Assembly (NCBI GenBank): GCA_900543055.1
Contig: UQQI01000029.1
Location: 1 to 18,885 of the forward strand
Length of the DNA: 18,885 bases
Reading direction: 5' to 3'
DNA from: an uncultured Mollicutes bacterium
GTDB taxonomy: Bacteria > Bacillota_I > Bacilli_A > RF39 > UBA660
In this document: one piece after another, positions 1 through 7,141 of the stretch
Numbering within the stretch: the stretch's first letter is position 1
How the letters are laid out: the number at the start of each line of letters is the position of its first letter
Notes under the pieces: model-generated
Told to the model about the DNA's origin: nothing
Database searches by the model: none
Seen by the model: the letters and a program-made list of their open reading frames with translations, nothing else
Position numbers and translations under genes: made by a program

Positions 1-164
1 TTTGTCAATATAAAAATAAAACATTTTATGTTAATTAAATATTCTAAAAAAAGCCTTAAAATAAAAAATTCTAAACGCACTTTCCTTATATATAAAAAAA
101 TTAAAATAAATATCACAATTATAAGAACATTCCTTATTAATTTTAAAGTCTTCTTATTATTCAC
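1..164 (-). CDS. Partial putative membrane protein (N-terminus only)
   Basis: A reading frame opens with GTG at 164 and stays open for 54 codons to the window edge, in DNA so AT-rich that stops would be expected. It begins VNNKKTLKLIRN, followed by one hydrophobic stretch (about residues 13-26) and more basic and hydrophobic residues, as in a signal-anchored membrane protein. It starts 37 nt after the stop of the zinc-ribbon gene upstream on the same strand, so it could be the next gene of that operon. The ribosome binding site is poor (only AGAG-like) and the start is not ATG. Read as protein, AT-rich DNA easily gives Ile/Leu/Phe-rich sequence, so chance is a real alternative. No family is recognised. 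Confidence 0.4.
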   Translation of the reverse strand, partial: MNNKKTLKLIRNVLIIVIFILIFLYIRKVRLEFFILRLFLEYLINIKCFIFILT

Positions 165-201
165 ATTATCAGCTCTACACTAATAAAATTATAAATAATA
201 A

Positions 202-1209
202 CTAATCATCAATTACCCACTCTTGAATAGAATTAATTTTAGTATGACAATATTCACATTCTCCTTTTAAAGCATCAATACTTGCTCCACAGTTGGAACA
301 CTTAATAGCCTTTAAATCATCATTCTCAAGAACATTCCTATTCTCTTTTTTAAGCACTATTTCATCTTCTTTATAACTAGGAATAATCTTATTATTAATA
401 AACTTCATAATTCTAACATAAATTTTAATTTTAACAAATAAATTATTATCAGTTCTATACTCACTAAAATCATCATAGTCTATAACATCATAATCAATAA
501 TATCATTAGTGCTATAATACTTCTTTCTAATTTCAAAATTTAAATTATTGTAAAACTTTTTTTTATCAATTTTTGTTCTATTCCAAAATTCTATTTGCTT
601 TTCATTAATTTTATCTTTATATACCTTTATTGGCTCAAGTATAACATAAGCATCCATAATATAGAAAAAATAATATAAGATAAGTGAAAGTATTCCGCCA
701 TATATAAATACTTTTGAAATATCATACACATTAAAAGTTCTAGAAGTATACTTTATAAATATAAATGAAATAATCAAACTAAAAATAATATCAACTATAC
801 CAGTAATTACTCTATATTTATTACTTCTTAATACTCTATCATAATGATATTTATTACCCAATTCTTTATCTGTATAATCAATATTATAATAAGTTCCACA
901 ATATGGGCAATTATAATTATTATCACTAATTTTATAAGTTGCTGAACAATTAGGACATATATAAGTATCATCTAAATCATCTGAAATAAAACTATACTCC
1001 ATTCTAGAATCAAAGCATCTTTCTGTATAAATTAACTTATTATTTAAATAATACTCTTTTAAAGCAATTATTCCTTTATCAATATTATCATTATAAGTAT
1101 TATTACTATTTCTTTCTAAGATTTTATCGCCAACAATAAACTTTGTTTTTATATTAATATTTAATTTATTTAATTTTTCATTTTGATATTTATCAGATAT
1201 TAATGTCAT
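202..1209 (-). CDS. Membrane protein with two zinc ribbons, possible Tim44-like domain
   Basis: A 335-residue protein. One zinc ribbon (CPNC...CPYC) lies near residues 85-104, two membrane segments near 132-153 and 168-190, and a second zinc ribbon (CSNC...CEYC) near 303-321 at the C-terminus. The polar stretch between the second membrane segment and the last ribbon (FWNRTKIDKKKFYNNLNFEIR and onward) resembles the Tim44-like/NTF2-like domain of Firmicute 'zinc-ribbon transport proteins'. That assignment is inferred by eye. The gene starts 7 nt after the poly-Asn protein. Its ribosome binding site (AGGTAGGT) is formed by the last sense codon and the stop codon of that gene, so translation is probably coupled. 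Stop is TAG. A role in assembling or anchoring something at the membrane with the radical SAM system is a guess. Confidence 0.75.
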   Translation of the reverse strand: MTLISDKYQNEKLNKLNINIKTKFIVGDKILERNSNNTYNDNIDKGIIALKEYYLNNKLIYTERCFDSRMEYSFISDDLDDTYICPNCSATYKISDNNYNCPYCGTYYNIDYTDKELGNKYHYDRVLRSNKYRVITGIVDIIFSLIISFIFIKYTSRTFNVYDISKVFIYGGILSLILYYFFYIMDAYVILEPIKVYKDKINEKQIEFWNRTKIDKKKFYNNLNFEIRKKYYSTNDIIDYDVIDYDDFSEYRTDNNLFVKIKIYVRIMKFINNKIIPSYKEDEIVLKKENRNVLENDDLKAIKCSNCGASIDALKGECEYCHTKINSIQEWVIDD

Positions 1210-1216
1210 ATATTAC

Positions 1217-1582
1217 CTACCTATTATTGTTATTATTATTGTTATTGTTGTTATTGTTATTATTAGAAGATGATCCTCCACTATATCCAGAGTGAGACGT
1301 AGGAACATAATGAGGAATAATATTAAATATACTATCACTCATAACAATACCATCAATAGTTGCATCTATACATTTTGTGTTTATTACTTTAATAGGAGTA
1401 ACATTTCCATTAATCATAAATAAAATAGTATCACTACCACACTTAGTATATCCATCTTTATGTGTTTCTAAAAAATTATAAATCTCATTTAAATCATCCT
1501 GCGTTAATTCATAATATTTAGTTAAATTAATGCATCTTTTTCTTCTTATAAGTTCTTCATAAGTTTCTGGTTCTTTATTCAT
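1217..1582 (-). CDS. Small protein with C-terminal Gly/Ser and poly-Asn tail; candidate radical SAM substrate
   Basis: A 121-residue protein with no family I recognise. Residues 1-95 look globular and contain three cysteines (17, 48, 71). Residues 96-106 are Ser/Gly/His/Tyr (SHSGYSGGSSS), residues 107-120 are 14 consecutive Asn, and residue 121 is Arg. The Asn codons are mixed (9 AAT, 5 AAC). The start ATG lies one base after the radical SAM stop, and the ribosome binding site (AGAGGAG) sits in the last codons of that gene, so the two are translationally coupled. A short low-complexity tail on a folded leader-like part, next to a SPASM enzyme, fits the layout of a modified-peptide precursor. 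No core motif of a known class is visible, so the substrate role is inference. It could instead be an accessory protein with a flexible tail. Confidence 0.8.
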   Translation of the reverse strand: MNKEPETYEELIRRKRCINLTKYYELTQDDLNEIYNFLETHKDGYTKCGSDTILFMINGNVTPIKVINTKCIDATIDGIVMSDSIFNIIPHYVPTSHSGYSGGSSSNNNNNNNNNNNNNNR

Positions 1583-1583
1583 T

Positions 1584-3323
1584 TTAAATCTCCTCTTTTA
1601 TATAATAAAATTCAATATTTTGAAAAGGCAAATTAATAGCTTGTATATGATAATAAGCATTGTTTTTTTGCTTTAAATAATGATAATCTCTTAAATATGA
1701 CGTAGTAAAAAATAAATTATTTTCATTAATATCTGAATATTCATAACTAAATTCTTTTATGAAATTAGAAATATCATACATGTAATAATCATCCATATCA
1801 GAAATAGTATTATCTAAAACACCCTTATATACCTGTTTAGTAGAAATATGTCTTTGTTTAGTACGTCCTTCATCTCCATACTTAACCAAATTACCAGATA
1901 ATAAAATTATATATAAAGAATTGTTTTCAGGATAATCACAATCTTCTAAAATTAATTTTTTCTTCATATAAACTTTTATAACTGACTTAGTTGTAAAATA
2001 AACTACATCTCTTGTTTTCTTTATAATTTGTGACTCTAAATTATATAAATTACCATCAATAGATAATATAAAAGAATCTTTATCATAAATATATTTTAAT
2101 TTTTCATCATATTTTATTATTTCTTGTAATGGTGGATAATTATTTATATTACTTTTCTCTGGAATAAACTCATCTACCTTACATGTTCTCATCTTTTTAA
2201 CATATTGATATACACTCTCACTATTAAACTCATCCTTTAAATAATTTCTATCCTTATACATTCTTTGTTGTAACAAACAAGTATAACTTTTATTAGAATT
2301 ATAATTATTCTTAACAAAAGGACAACCTGTTTTACATAAATACAAATACCCGCATTCCCTACATTCATCATTAAAAGACAATTTATTATGATTAATAAAT
2401 ATTTTTTCAATCGCCTTATTAAGTATCTCGTCAACAGTATTTGTATATATATTGCCATAATAATAATCTTTATTTTTCTGTCCACGTACACATGAGTAAA
2501 TATCTCCGTTTTTTTCTAATAAAAAGAATTTTTCTCCACAATTATCACAATTGGAGCAATATTCTGGTCCAAATTCATCAAACCAAGCTCCATTTACTCC
2601 ACTATCCAAGTCAGTTCCATCAAATTCTTCATGCATTTTGTTATAAAATTTAACCTGTTCTTCTTCTGATAAGTGGTGCAAAAGACTATTAGAATTATAG
2701 TCAAATCCTATCATAAAATTAAAGTCATTCATATCAAGGCACGTATTTTTATTTAAAAATTTAATATCTTCAATTATCTCATCAATATATTCATAATGTT
2801 CCTTAAAAATAGTTGCTGAAACCTTTTTCTTATTAGGAACATCTCTGAATAACTCTATATTTTTTAATATTTTATCTAAAGTATCCTTACCACCTTTTGT
2901 TACTCTATATTTTCTATGTAGTGAAAATGGTAAATCTAAGCTTCCAGAAATTGAAACATTAAATTTTTTTATTGTATCAAAATGTTTATCTATACCATAT
3001 AAATTTGTCTTAATATGAGGAGTTCCTATTCTAAAACCAGCACTAGAAATCAATTCTTTATTAGAAGAATAATAATCACTAATATATTCAATCAAACTAT
3101 AAAAATCATCATGAGAAAGAGTAGTAACTTCACCTCCATGCAAAGATATATTAAATGGTACAACACCACTCTCTCTAAATTTACGAACTGCATAGTCTAA
3201 AGTATCTATTGCCTTATATTCCTTACAATCATCATAAGTATTATCCTCCAAATAGCAATACTTACAAGCCATATTACAACTCATTGTTGGAACATATAAC
3301 AAATGTATAAACTTATTGTTCAT
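1584..3323 (-). CDS. Radical SAM/SPASM domain enzyme
   Basis: Start set at ATG 3323, giving 579 residues: GGGAGG lies 7 nt upstream, and the longer TTG start at 3338 would put that ribosome binding site inside the gene. The N-terminal CxxxCxxC cluster motif is C16-NMA-C20-KY-C23, followed by a TIM-barrel-like region with HGGE near residue 63. A SPASM region with extra Fe-S cysteines follows: CSNCDNCGEK near 256-265, then ECRECGYLYLCKTGC near 319-334 and a final Cys near 347. SPASM enzymes mostly modify peptides or proteins, or mature enzymes such as sulfatases. No CxPxR-type sulfatase target is nearby. About 225 residues after the SPASM part match nothing I know. The direct partner is probably the poly-Asn protein one base downstream. 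Confidence 0.9.
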   Translation of the reverse strand: MNNKFIHLLYVPTMSCNMACKYCYLEDNTYDDCKEYKAIDTLDYAVRKFRESGVVPFNISLHGGEVTTLSHDDFYSLIEYISDYYSSNKELISSAGFRIGTPHIKTNLYGIDKHFDTIKKFNVSISGSLDLPFSLHRKYRVTKGGKDTLDKILKNIELFRDVPNKKKVSATIFKEHYEYIDEIIEDIKFLNKNTCLDMNDFNFMIGFDYNSNSLLHHLSEEEQVKFYNKMHEEFDGTDLDSGVNGAWFDEFGPEYCSNCDNCGEKFFLLEKNGDIYSCVRGQKNKDYYYGNIYTNTVDEILNKAIEKIFINHNKLSFNDECRECGYLYLCKTGCPFVKNNYNSNKSYTCLLQQRMYKDRNYLKDEFNSESVYQYVKKMRTCKVDEFIPEKSNINNYPPLQEIIKYDEKLKYIYDKDSFILSIDGNLYNLESQIIKKTRDVVYFTTKSVIKVYMKKKLILEDCDYPENNSLYIILLSGNLVKYGDEGRTKQRHISTKQVYKGVLDNTISDMDDYYMYDISNFIKEFSYEYSDINENNLFFTTSYLRDYHYLKQKNNAYYHIQAINLPFQNIEFYYIKEEI

Positions 3324-3375
3324 ATATAAACCTCCCAAATTAAAATGTAAAAAGAAATACTAGTTAAAAGGGTAA

Positions 3376-4614
3376 TTAATAATATGAAGAGAAAGTCTCA
3401 CCATATCTTTTAACTTCTGTTGGACTTTCTTTAAAAGCACGTTCATTGACTTCTGTACCTGAAGGTATATAAATTTCATATAAATTATCACACAATCTGA
3501 AAGCAGATGAACCGATTTCCTTAAGAGAACTATTCTCACTTATATTAACTTCAGATAAATTACTATCTCCATAAAATGCATGTCCTCCGATTCTTGTAAC
3601 ACTATCTGGAATAGTGATACTAGTAAGAGCATAACAGTACTCAAAACTGTCTCCTCTAATCTCACTTAAATTCTCAGATAGCCTTACACTTTTTAAAGAA
3701 TAAGCATTATAAAATGTCTCTCCACCCATATAAGTTAAAGTATCTGGAAATTCAATACTTTCAAGTGATATAGCATTATAAAAAGCCCCACCTCCAAGAT
3801 ATTCTAATTTTTTAGGCATATTTACTTCACGTAATTTTTTACAATTTTTAAAAGCCTGCCCTCTAATTTCAACAATTGTATCTGGAAGTGTTACTTTTTC
3901 TAAATAAGGCATATTAGAAAAAGTATTACCTCTTAAACTAACAACATTCTCTCCTCTATAAGTAGATGGAATCTCAGCAGTTTTATAATTAGTTAAACCG
4001 AAAGTATAAAATCTAACAGCGTAACCATTCTCCATCTTCTCGTACATAACATGAGGAGTTAAAAACACAAGACATGATATGGCAATAGCACTAATAATCA
4101 TCAAAGGTTTTGTCTTTTTTGATGTGTCTTCTACCAATAATAATTTAGTAGACATAACAATATTAGAAAATTTCTCACTAGGTCTTGCTTTTACTTCTTT
4201 CTTTAAAAATTCCATAAAATTATACTTATTAGTTTTAAAATAAAAAATTATTAATAATATTGCACCTATTATATATGTATAAATTGGAAAATGAAAAAAT
4301 ATTAAAGAAATATAAATAAATAATAAAATAGAAAATATAATATTAAAAACATTTTTTCTTTTCAATAAATTTTCTGGTATTAAACTAGTTTTTTCATCAA
4401 TACCTGCTTTTTTTAGTTCTAAAGACAAGAAATATTCAAGAATACTATCATCTGAATTATTATAAATAAGAGGAAAATCACTTGATTTAACAATTACTTT
4501 ATTGATATTATTCAAACTAGTAGCAACTTGACTACCACAATTAGTACAAAACTTAGCACCACTTCTTATAATAGAACCACATTTTAAACATTTTAATTCT
4601 GTATTATTATTCAT
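3376..4614 (-). CDS. Zinc-ribbon membrane protein with BspA-type leucine-rich repeats (LRR_5)
   Basis: A 412-residue protein. A zinc ribbon at residues 9-26 (CLKC...CTNC) is followed by a hydrophobic hairpin near 88-127 and a third membrane segment near 168-190. From about 205 to 400 there are 6-7 repeats of about 23 residues with the pattern [RG]GxxFxNxxxLxxVxxPxxLxxI, typical of LRR_5/BspA proteins. Basic residues flank the cytoplasmic sides, so the predicted topology puts the ribbon inside and the repeats outside the cell. The start is supported by GAGG 8 nt upstream. It is the first gene after an extended -10 promoter (4649-4657), and the radical SAM gene follows after 52 nt (from its ATG). 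In several repeats a Gly pair replaces the usual 'IGxxAF' start (GGGAF, GGETF, GGHAF). Function unknown; a surface recognition part of the cassette is possible. Confidence 0.85.
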   Translation of the reverse strand: MNNNTELKCLKCGSIIRSGAKFCTNCGSQVATSLNNINKVIVKSSDFPLIYNNSDDSILEYFLSLELKKAGIDEKTSLIPENLLKRKNVFNIIFSILLFIYISLIFFHFPIYTYIIGAILLIIFYFKTNKYNFMEFLKKEVKARPSEKFSNIVMSTKLLLVEDTSKKTKPLMIISAIAISCLVFLTPHVMYEKMENGYAVRFYTFGLTNYKTAEIPSTYRGENVVSLRGNTFSNMPYLEKVTLPDTIVEIRGQAFKNCKKLREVNMPKKLEYLGGGAFYNAISLESIEFPDTLTYMGGETFYNAYSLKSVRLSENLSEIRGDSFEYCYALTSITIPDSVTRIGGHAFYGDSNLSEVNISENSSLKEIGSSAFRLCDNLYEIYIPSGTEVNERAFKESPTEVKRYGETFSSYY

Positions 4615-4648
4615 AAAATATACCTCAACTCTACTCTAGTCTAAGAAA

Positions 4649-4657
4649 ATTATACCA
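4649..4657 (-). promoter_or_regulatory. Extended -10 promoter of the LRR/radical SAM operon
   Basis: On the minus strand, TGG-TATAAT lies 35-43 nt upstream of the LRR gene start and after the helD stop. No good -35 is present, as often in extended -10 promoters. It would start RNA near 4642 and separates this operon from helD. Confidence 0.5.
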
Positions 4658-4680
4658 TAAAATAAAAAGGGTTATAACTC

Positions 4681-6711
4681 CTAATTATAAATAAATAACT
4701 CATGCTGACACCTAGTACAAGCAACATACAATAAATTTCTTTCATTCTTTTTATACGAATTATTTCGATCATTATAAATAATTACTGAATCAAACTCAAG
4801 TCCTTTAGAAACATAAGCAGGAATAATTACTAAGTCCTTCTTAAAAACTTTACTATTTGCTCCAACCAAACTGCAATTCAAATCATCCTTTATTAATTTA
4901 TAAATCTCTTCTGCTTCTCTATTATCTTTTGTAATAATAGCTGTACTTTTATACTCTTTTTGCAAGTAATTAATATCTTCTATTAATCTCTTCTTTAAAT
5001 CAGTAACACCTTTTCTAATAACAACAGGCTTATTATTATCACGTCTAATCGCATTAACATGACTTAAATTAAGAATCTTATTAGTATAATCTATTATTTC
5101 AGGAGATGAACGATAAGTCTTTAAAAGTTCTAAGTACTTTGTATCTCCTCTAAATAAATCACGTAGATCATTCAAAGACTTATAGTGATAATATGGATTA
5201 ATATTTTGATTAATATCTCCAAGAATTGTAAAATCTGCTCTTCTAAATATTTTATTAATTATGATATATTGAAGTCTATTATAGTCTTGCGCCTCATCTA
5301 TCACAACTTGTCTAATGCTACCTTCATATAAGAATCCTTCAAGACTCCCCTTTATATATGCCATTATAAGAGCATCTTCATAATTAATAACATCTTTATT
5401 AACCATTTTCTTAATCATAACTTCAGGTAATTTAATACGAGAAAATTCACTCATAAAAAATTCGATAAATATCTTTTTATAATCCTTTGAAAAATTAGCA
5501 TTTTCTCTTAATAATTTCTGATAAGTCTTAATTTTTTTTCTACTACCTTTATAATTATTAGAACACAACTTTTCAGCAATCTCATCTACTCTTTCAAATA
5601 AAGGTAACTTATCATACCTATCATGAAGCATCTCATTAATATCATCTTTATAAATAATATTAGCATCACCCTCTTTAAAATCATGAGTAAAACGACAATT
5701 ATCTATATAATTAGAAATAAAAGCATCTAAGTCATCTATAATCTTATCACTTTGTTTATATTCAACAAGTTCAGGATACTCTTCACTATAGGAATAATAT
5801 CTAGAAACAAAATCAGTAAAGTTTTCTACATCTTTGTACTCTGTTAAAAAACTTGCTAAATAATCTGCAAAAGTAGTTTGTAATGTATTATCTTCACCAA
5901 GAGATGGAAGTACATCTGAAATATATTCTGTAAATACATTATTAGGTGAAAAAATAAGAATATTATTACTACTTAAACTCTTTAATCTATAAAGAAGAAA
6001 AGCAATTCTATGAAGTGCAACAGTAGTCTTACCAGAACCTGCAATTCCTTGTACAATTAAATTATTATCTTCTAAGTTTCTTATAACTTTATTTTGTTCT
6101 CGTTGAATAGTATTAACAACATTCTTCATCTTTTCATTTGAATCATTCGCAAGTACCTCTTGTAATACTTCATCATCAATATTTAATGAATTATCAAAAA
6201 CACCAATCAATTTATCATTTTCAATTTTATATTGTCTTTTTCTCTTTAATTCGCCCTTATAGACTCCACCAGGAGCCTCATACTCACAAGGACCAGTCTC
6301 GTAGTCGTAAAATAAACTACAAATCGGACTTCTCCAATCATATAGAATATTATTAGAGCCTTTGTCTTTTAAATAAGTAAGAGACATATAAATATTAAAT
6401 ATACTTCCCTCATCATCTTTAAAAACAATAGATGCAAAATAAGGCTTTTTTCTAATTGAACACAGCTTCTTAAAATAATTTTGTTTTTGCAATGCTTTTT
6501 GTTCTTCATCAGAAGTTGCACTCATAACTTGTTGCATTTCTCCTTCATCAAAACTATTAGCATTCTCCCACATCATCTTTTTAAACTCAACTAAATTTTC
6601 TTCATCATATAAAACATCTTCTCCTAAAGAATCAAGAGTTTCTCCTAAAAGTTTCTTTACTTTTTTTAAGATTTTTTCTTCTTTTGCAAATTCAACTTCA
6701 CTAATTGCCAT
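4681..6711 (-). CDS. helD: HelD-type superfamily 1 (UvrD/Rep-like) helicase, RNA polymerase-associated
   Basis: A 676-residue SF1 helicase. Walker A is GIAGSGKTT near residues 222-230, Walker B is VVIDEAQDY near 470, motif III is LGDINQNI, motif V is KGLEFDSVII near 637, and motif VI is LLYVACTRCQHELF near the end. Ahead of the ATPase core is a long charged N-terminal arm and the segment YDWRSPICSLFYDYE, typical of HelD. HelD proteins are known to insert into the RNA polymerase channels and release stalled polymerase from nucleic acid using ATP. The B. subtilis protein is about 100 residues longer, but all helicase motifs are present here. The start follows AAGGAGGG at 7 nt. It probably has its own promoter at 6812-6840 and a leader of about 94 nt with a hairpin. 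Confidence 0.9.
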   Translation of the reverse strand: MAISEVEFAKEEKILKKVKKLLGETLDSLGEDVLYDEENLVEFKKMMWENANSFDEGEMQQVMSATSDEEQKALQKQNYFKKLCSIRKKPYFASIVFKDDEGSIFNIYMSLTYLKDKGSNNILYDWRSPICSLFYDYETGPCEYEAPGGVYKGELKRKRQYKIENDKLIGVFDNSLNIDDEVLQEVLANDSNEKMKNVVNTIQREQNKVIRNLEDNNLIVQGIAGSGKTTVALHRIAFLLYRLKSLSSNNILIFSPNNVFTEYISDVLPSLGEDNTLQTTFADYLASFLTEYKDVENFTDFVSRYYSYSEEYPELVEYKQSDKIIDDLDAFISNYIDNCRFTHDFKEGDANIIYKDDINEMLHDRYDKLPLFERVDEIAEKLCSNNYKGSRKKIKTYQKLLRENANFSKDYKKIFIEFFMSEFSRIKLPEVMIKKMVNKDVINYEDALIMAYIKGSLEGFLYEGSIRQVVIDEAQDYNRLQYIIINKIFRRADFTILGDINQNINPYYHYKSLNDLRDLFRGDTKYLELLKTYRSSPEIIDYTNKILNLSHVNAIRRDNNKPVVIRKGVTDLKKRLIEDINYLQKEYKSTAIITKDNREAEEIYKLIKDDLNCSLVGANSKVFKKDLVIIPAYVSKGLEFDSVIIYNDRNNSYKKNERNLLYVACTRCQHELFIYN

Positions 6712-6746
6712 AATAATTCCCTCCTTTATAAAAGAAAACTAAACAC

Positions 6747-6772
6747 AAAAAACTACAATAATTCCATGTAGT
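6747..6772 (-). terminator. Terminator-like hairpin in the helD leader (possible attenuator)
   Basis: On the minus strand, ACTACA, a 9-nt loop and TGTAGT are followed by six T. It lies between the candidate helD promoter (6812-6840) and the helD ribosome binding site. The 6-bp stem is weak, so its function is uncertain. Confidence 0.35.
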
Positions 6773-6811
6773 GATTAACCAATTATTATAATTTTAGAAA
6801 ACGTCAAATAA

Positions 6812-6840
6812 AATATAGCATATTTTTAAATCATTAACAA
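6812..6840 (-). promoter_or_regulatory. Candidate sigma-A promoter of helD
   Basis: On the minus strand, TTGTTA, a 17-nt spacer and TATATT, with a TGC extended -10 directly before TATATT. RNA would start near 6805, about 94 nt before the helD ATG. Confidence 0.55.
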
Positions 6841-6855
6841 TAAAATTACCTATTG

Positions 6856-6885
6856 TTTACGAATTTTTACTCTACATAATATAAT
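6856..6885 (+). promoter_or_regulatory. Candidate promoter of the Gln/Asn-rich remnant
   Basis: TTTACG, an 18-nt spacer and TATAAT on the plus strand. It is followed about 45 nt later by a strong GGAGG ribosome binding site (6931-6935) and ATG 6947. It diverges from the helD promoter. Confidence 0.45.
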
Positions 6886-6946
6886 AATTATATTAAAGTA
6901 ATATAGTGTGTGATAAACAACTTTATTTTTGGAGGTAAGAAGTAAT

Positions 6947-7103
6947 ATGAACAATAATCAAAACGTAGGAAATAATCAACCTATAAATCAAACAAATACA
7001 AATCAATTTAATGGACAATATCAAAATCAAAATATAAAGTTCTCCTACTCCATCATATGAAGTATATAGATCAGAAATATTGAATTCAATATCAAAAAAA
7101 TAA
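6947..7103 (+). pseudogene. Remnant of a Gln/Asn-rich protein gene (or a 37-residue peptide)
   Basis: ATG 6947 follows GGAGG by 11 nt and opens a 37-codon frame (stop TGA at 7058-7060) that is almost all Asn/Gln/Thr in its first 29 codons (MNNNQNVGNNQPINQTNT and onward). In a second frame, 7038-7103 reads SSPTPSYEVYRSEILNSISKK and ends in TAA, with codon use like a normal C-terminus. Two sensible pieces in different frames around 7025-7040 suggest an internal deletion or frameshift that removed the body of a larger gene. Gln/Asn-rich starts are common in cytoplasmic tails of membrane proteins. The promoter and ribosome binding site still look intact, so the short 37-residue peptide may be made. 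No family can be named. Confidence 0.45.
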
Positions 7104-7136
7104 AACTAGCAAAGTATTAAACTAAACTAGTTTTTT
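7102..7136. terminator. Bidirectional intrinsic terminator
   Basis: AAAACTAG (7102-7109) and CTAGTTTT (7127-7134) form an 8-bp stem around a 17-nt loop. T runs follow on both strands. It lies between the plus-strand remnant and the end of the mutase gene, and can serve both. Confidence 0.65.
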
Positions 7137-7141
7137 ATTAT

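Noticed and set aside
1217..1264. A CRISPR or tandem repeat array at the AAY triplet run.
   Set aside because: It is a 42-nt in-frame codon run at the end of a gene with no repeat-spacer structure.
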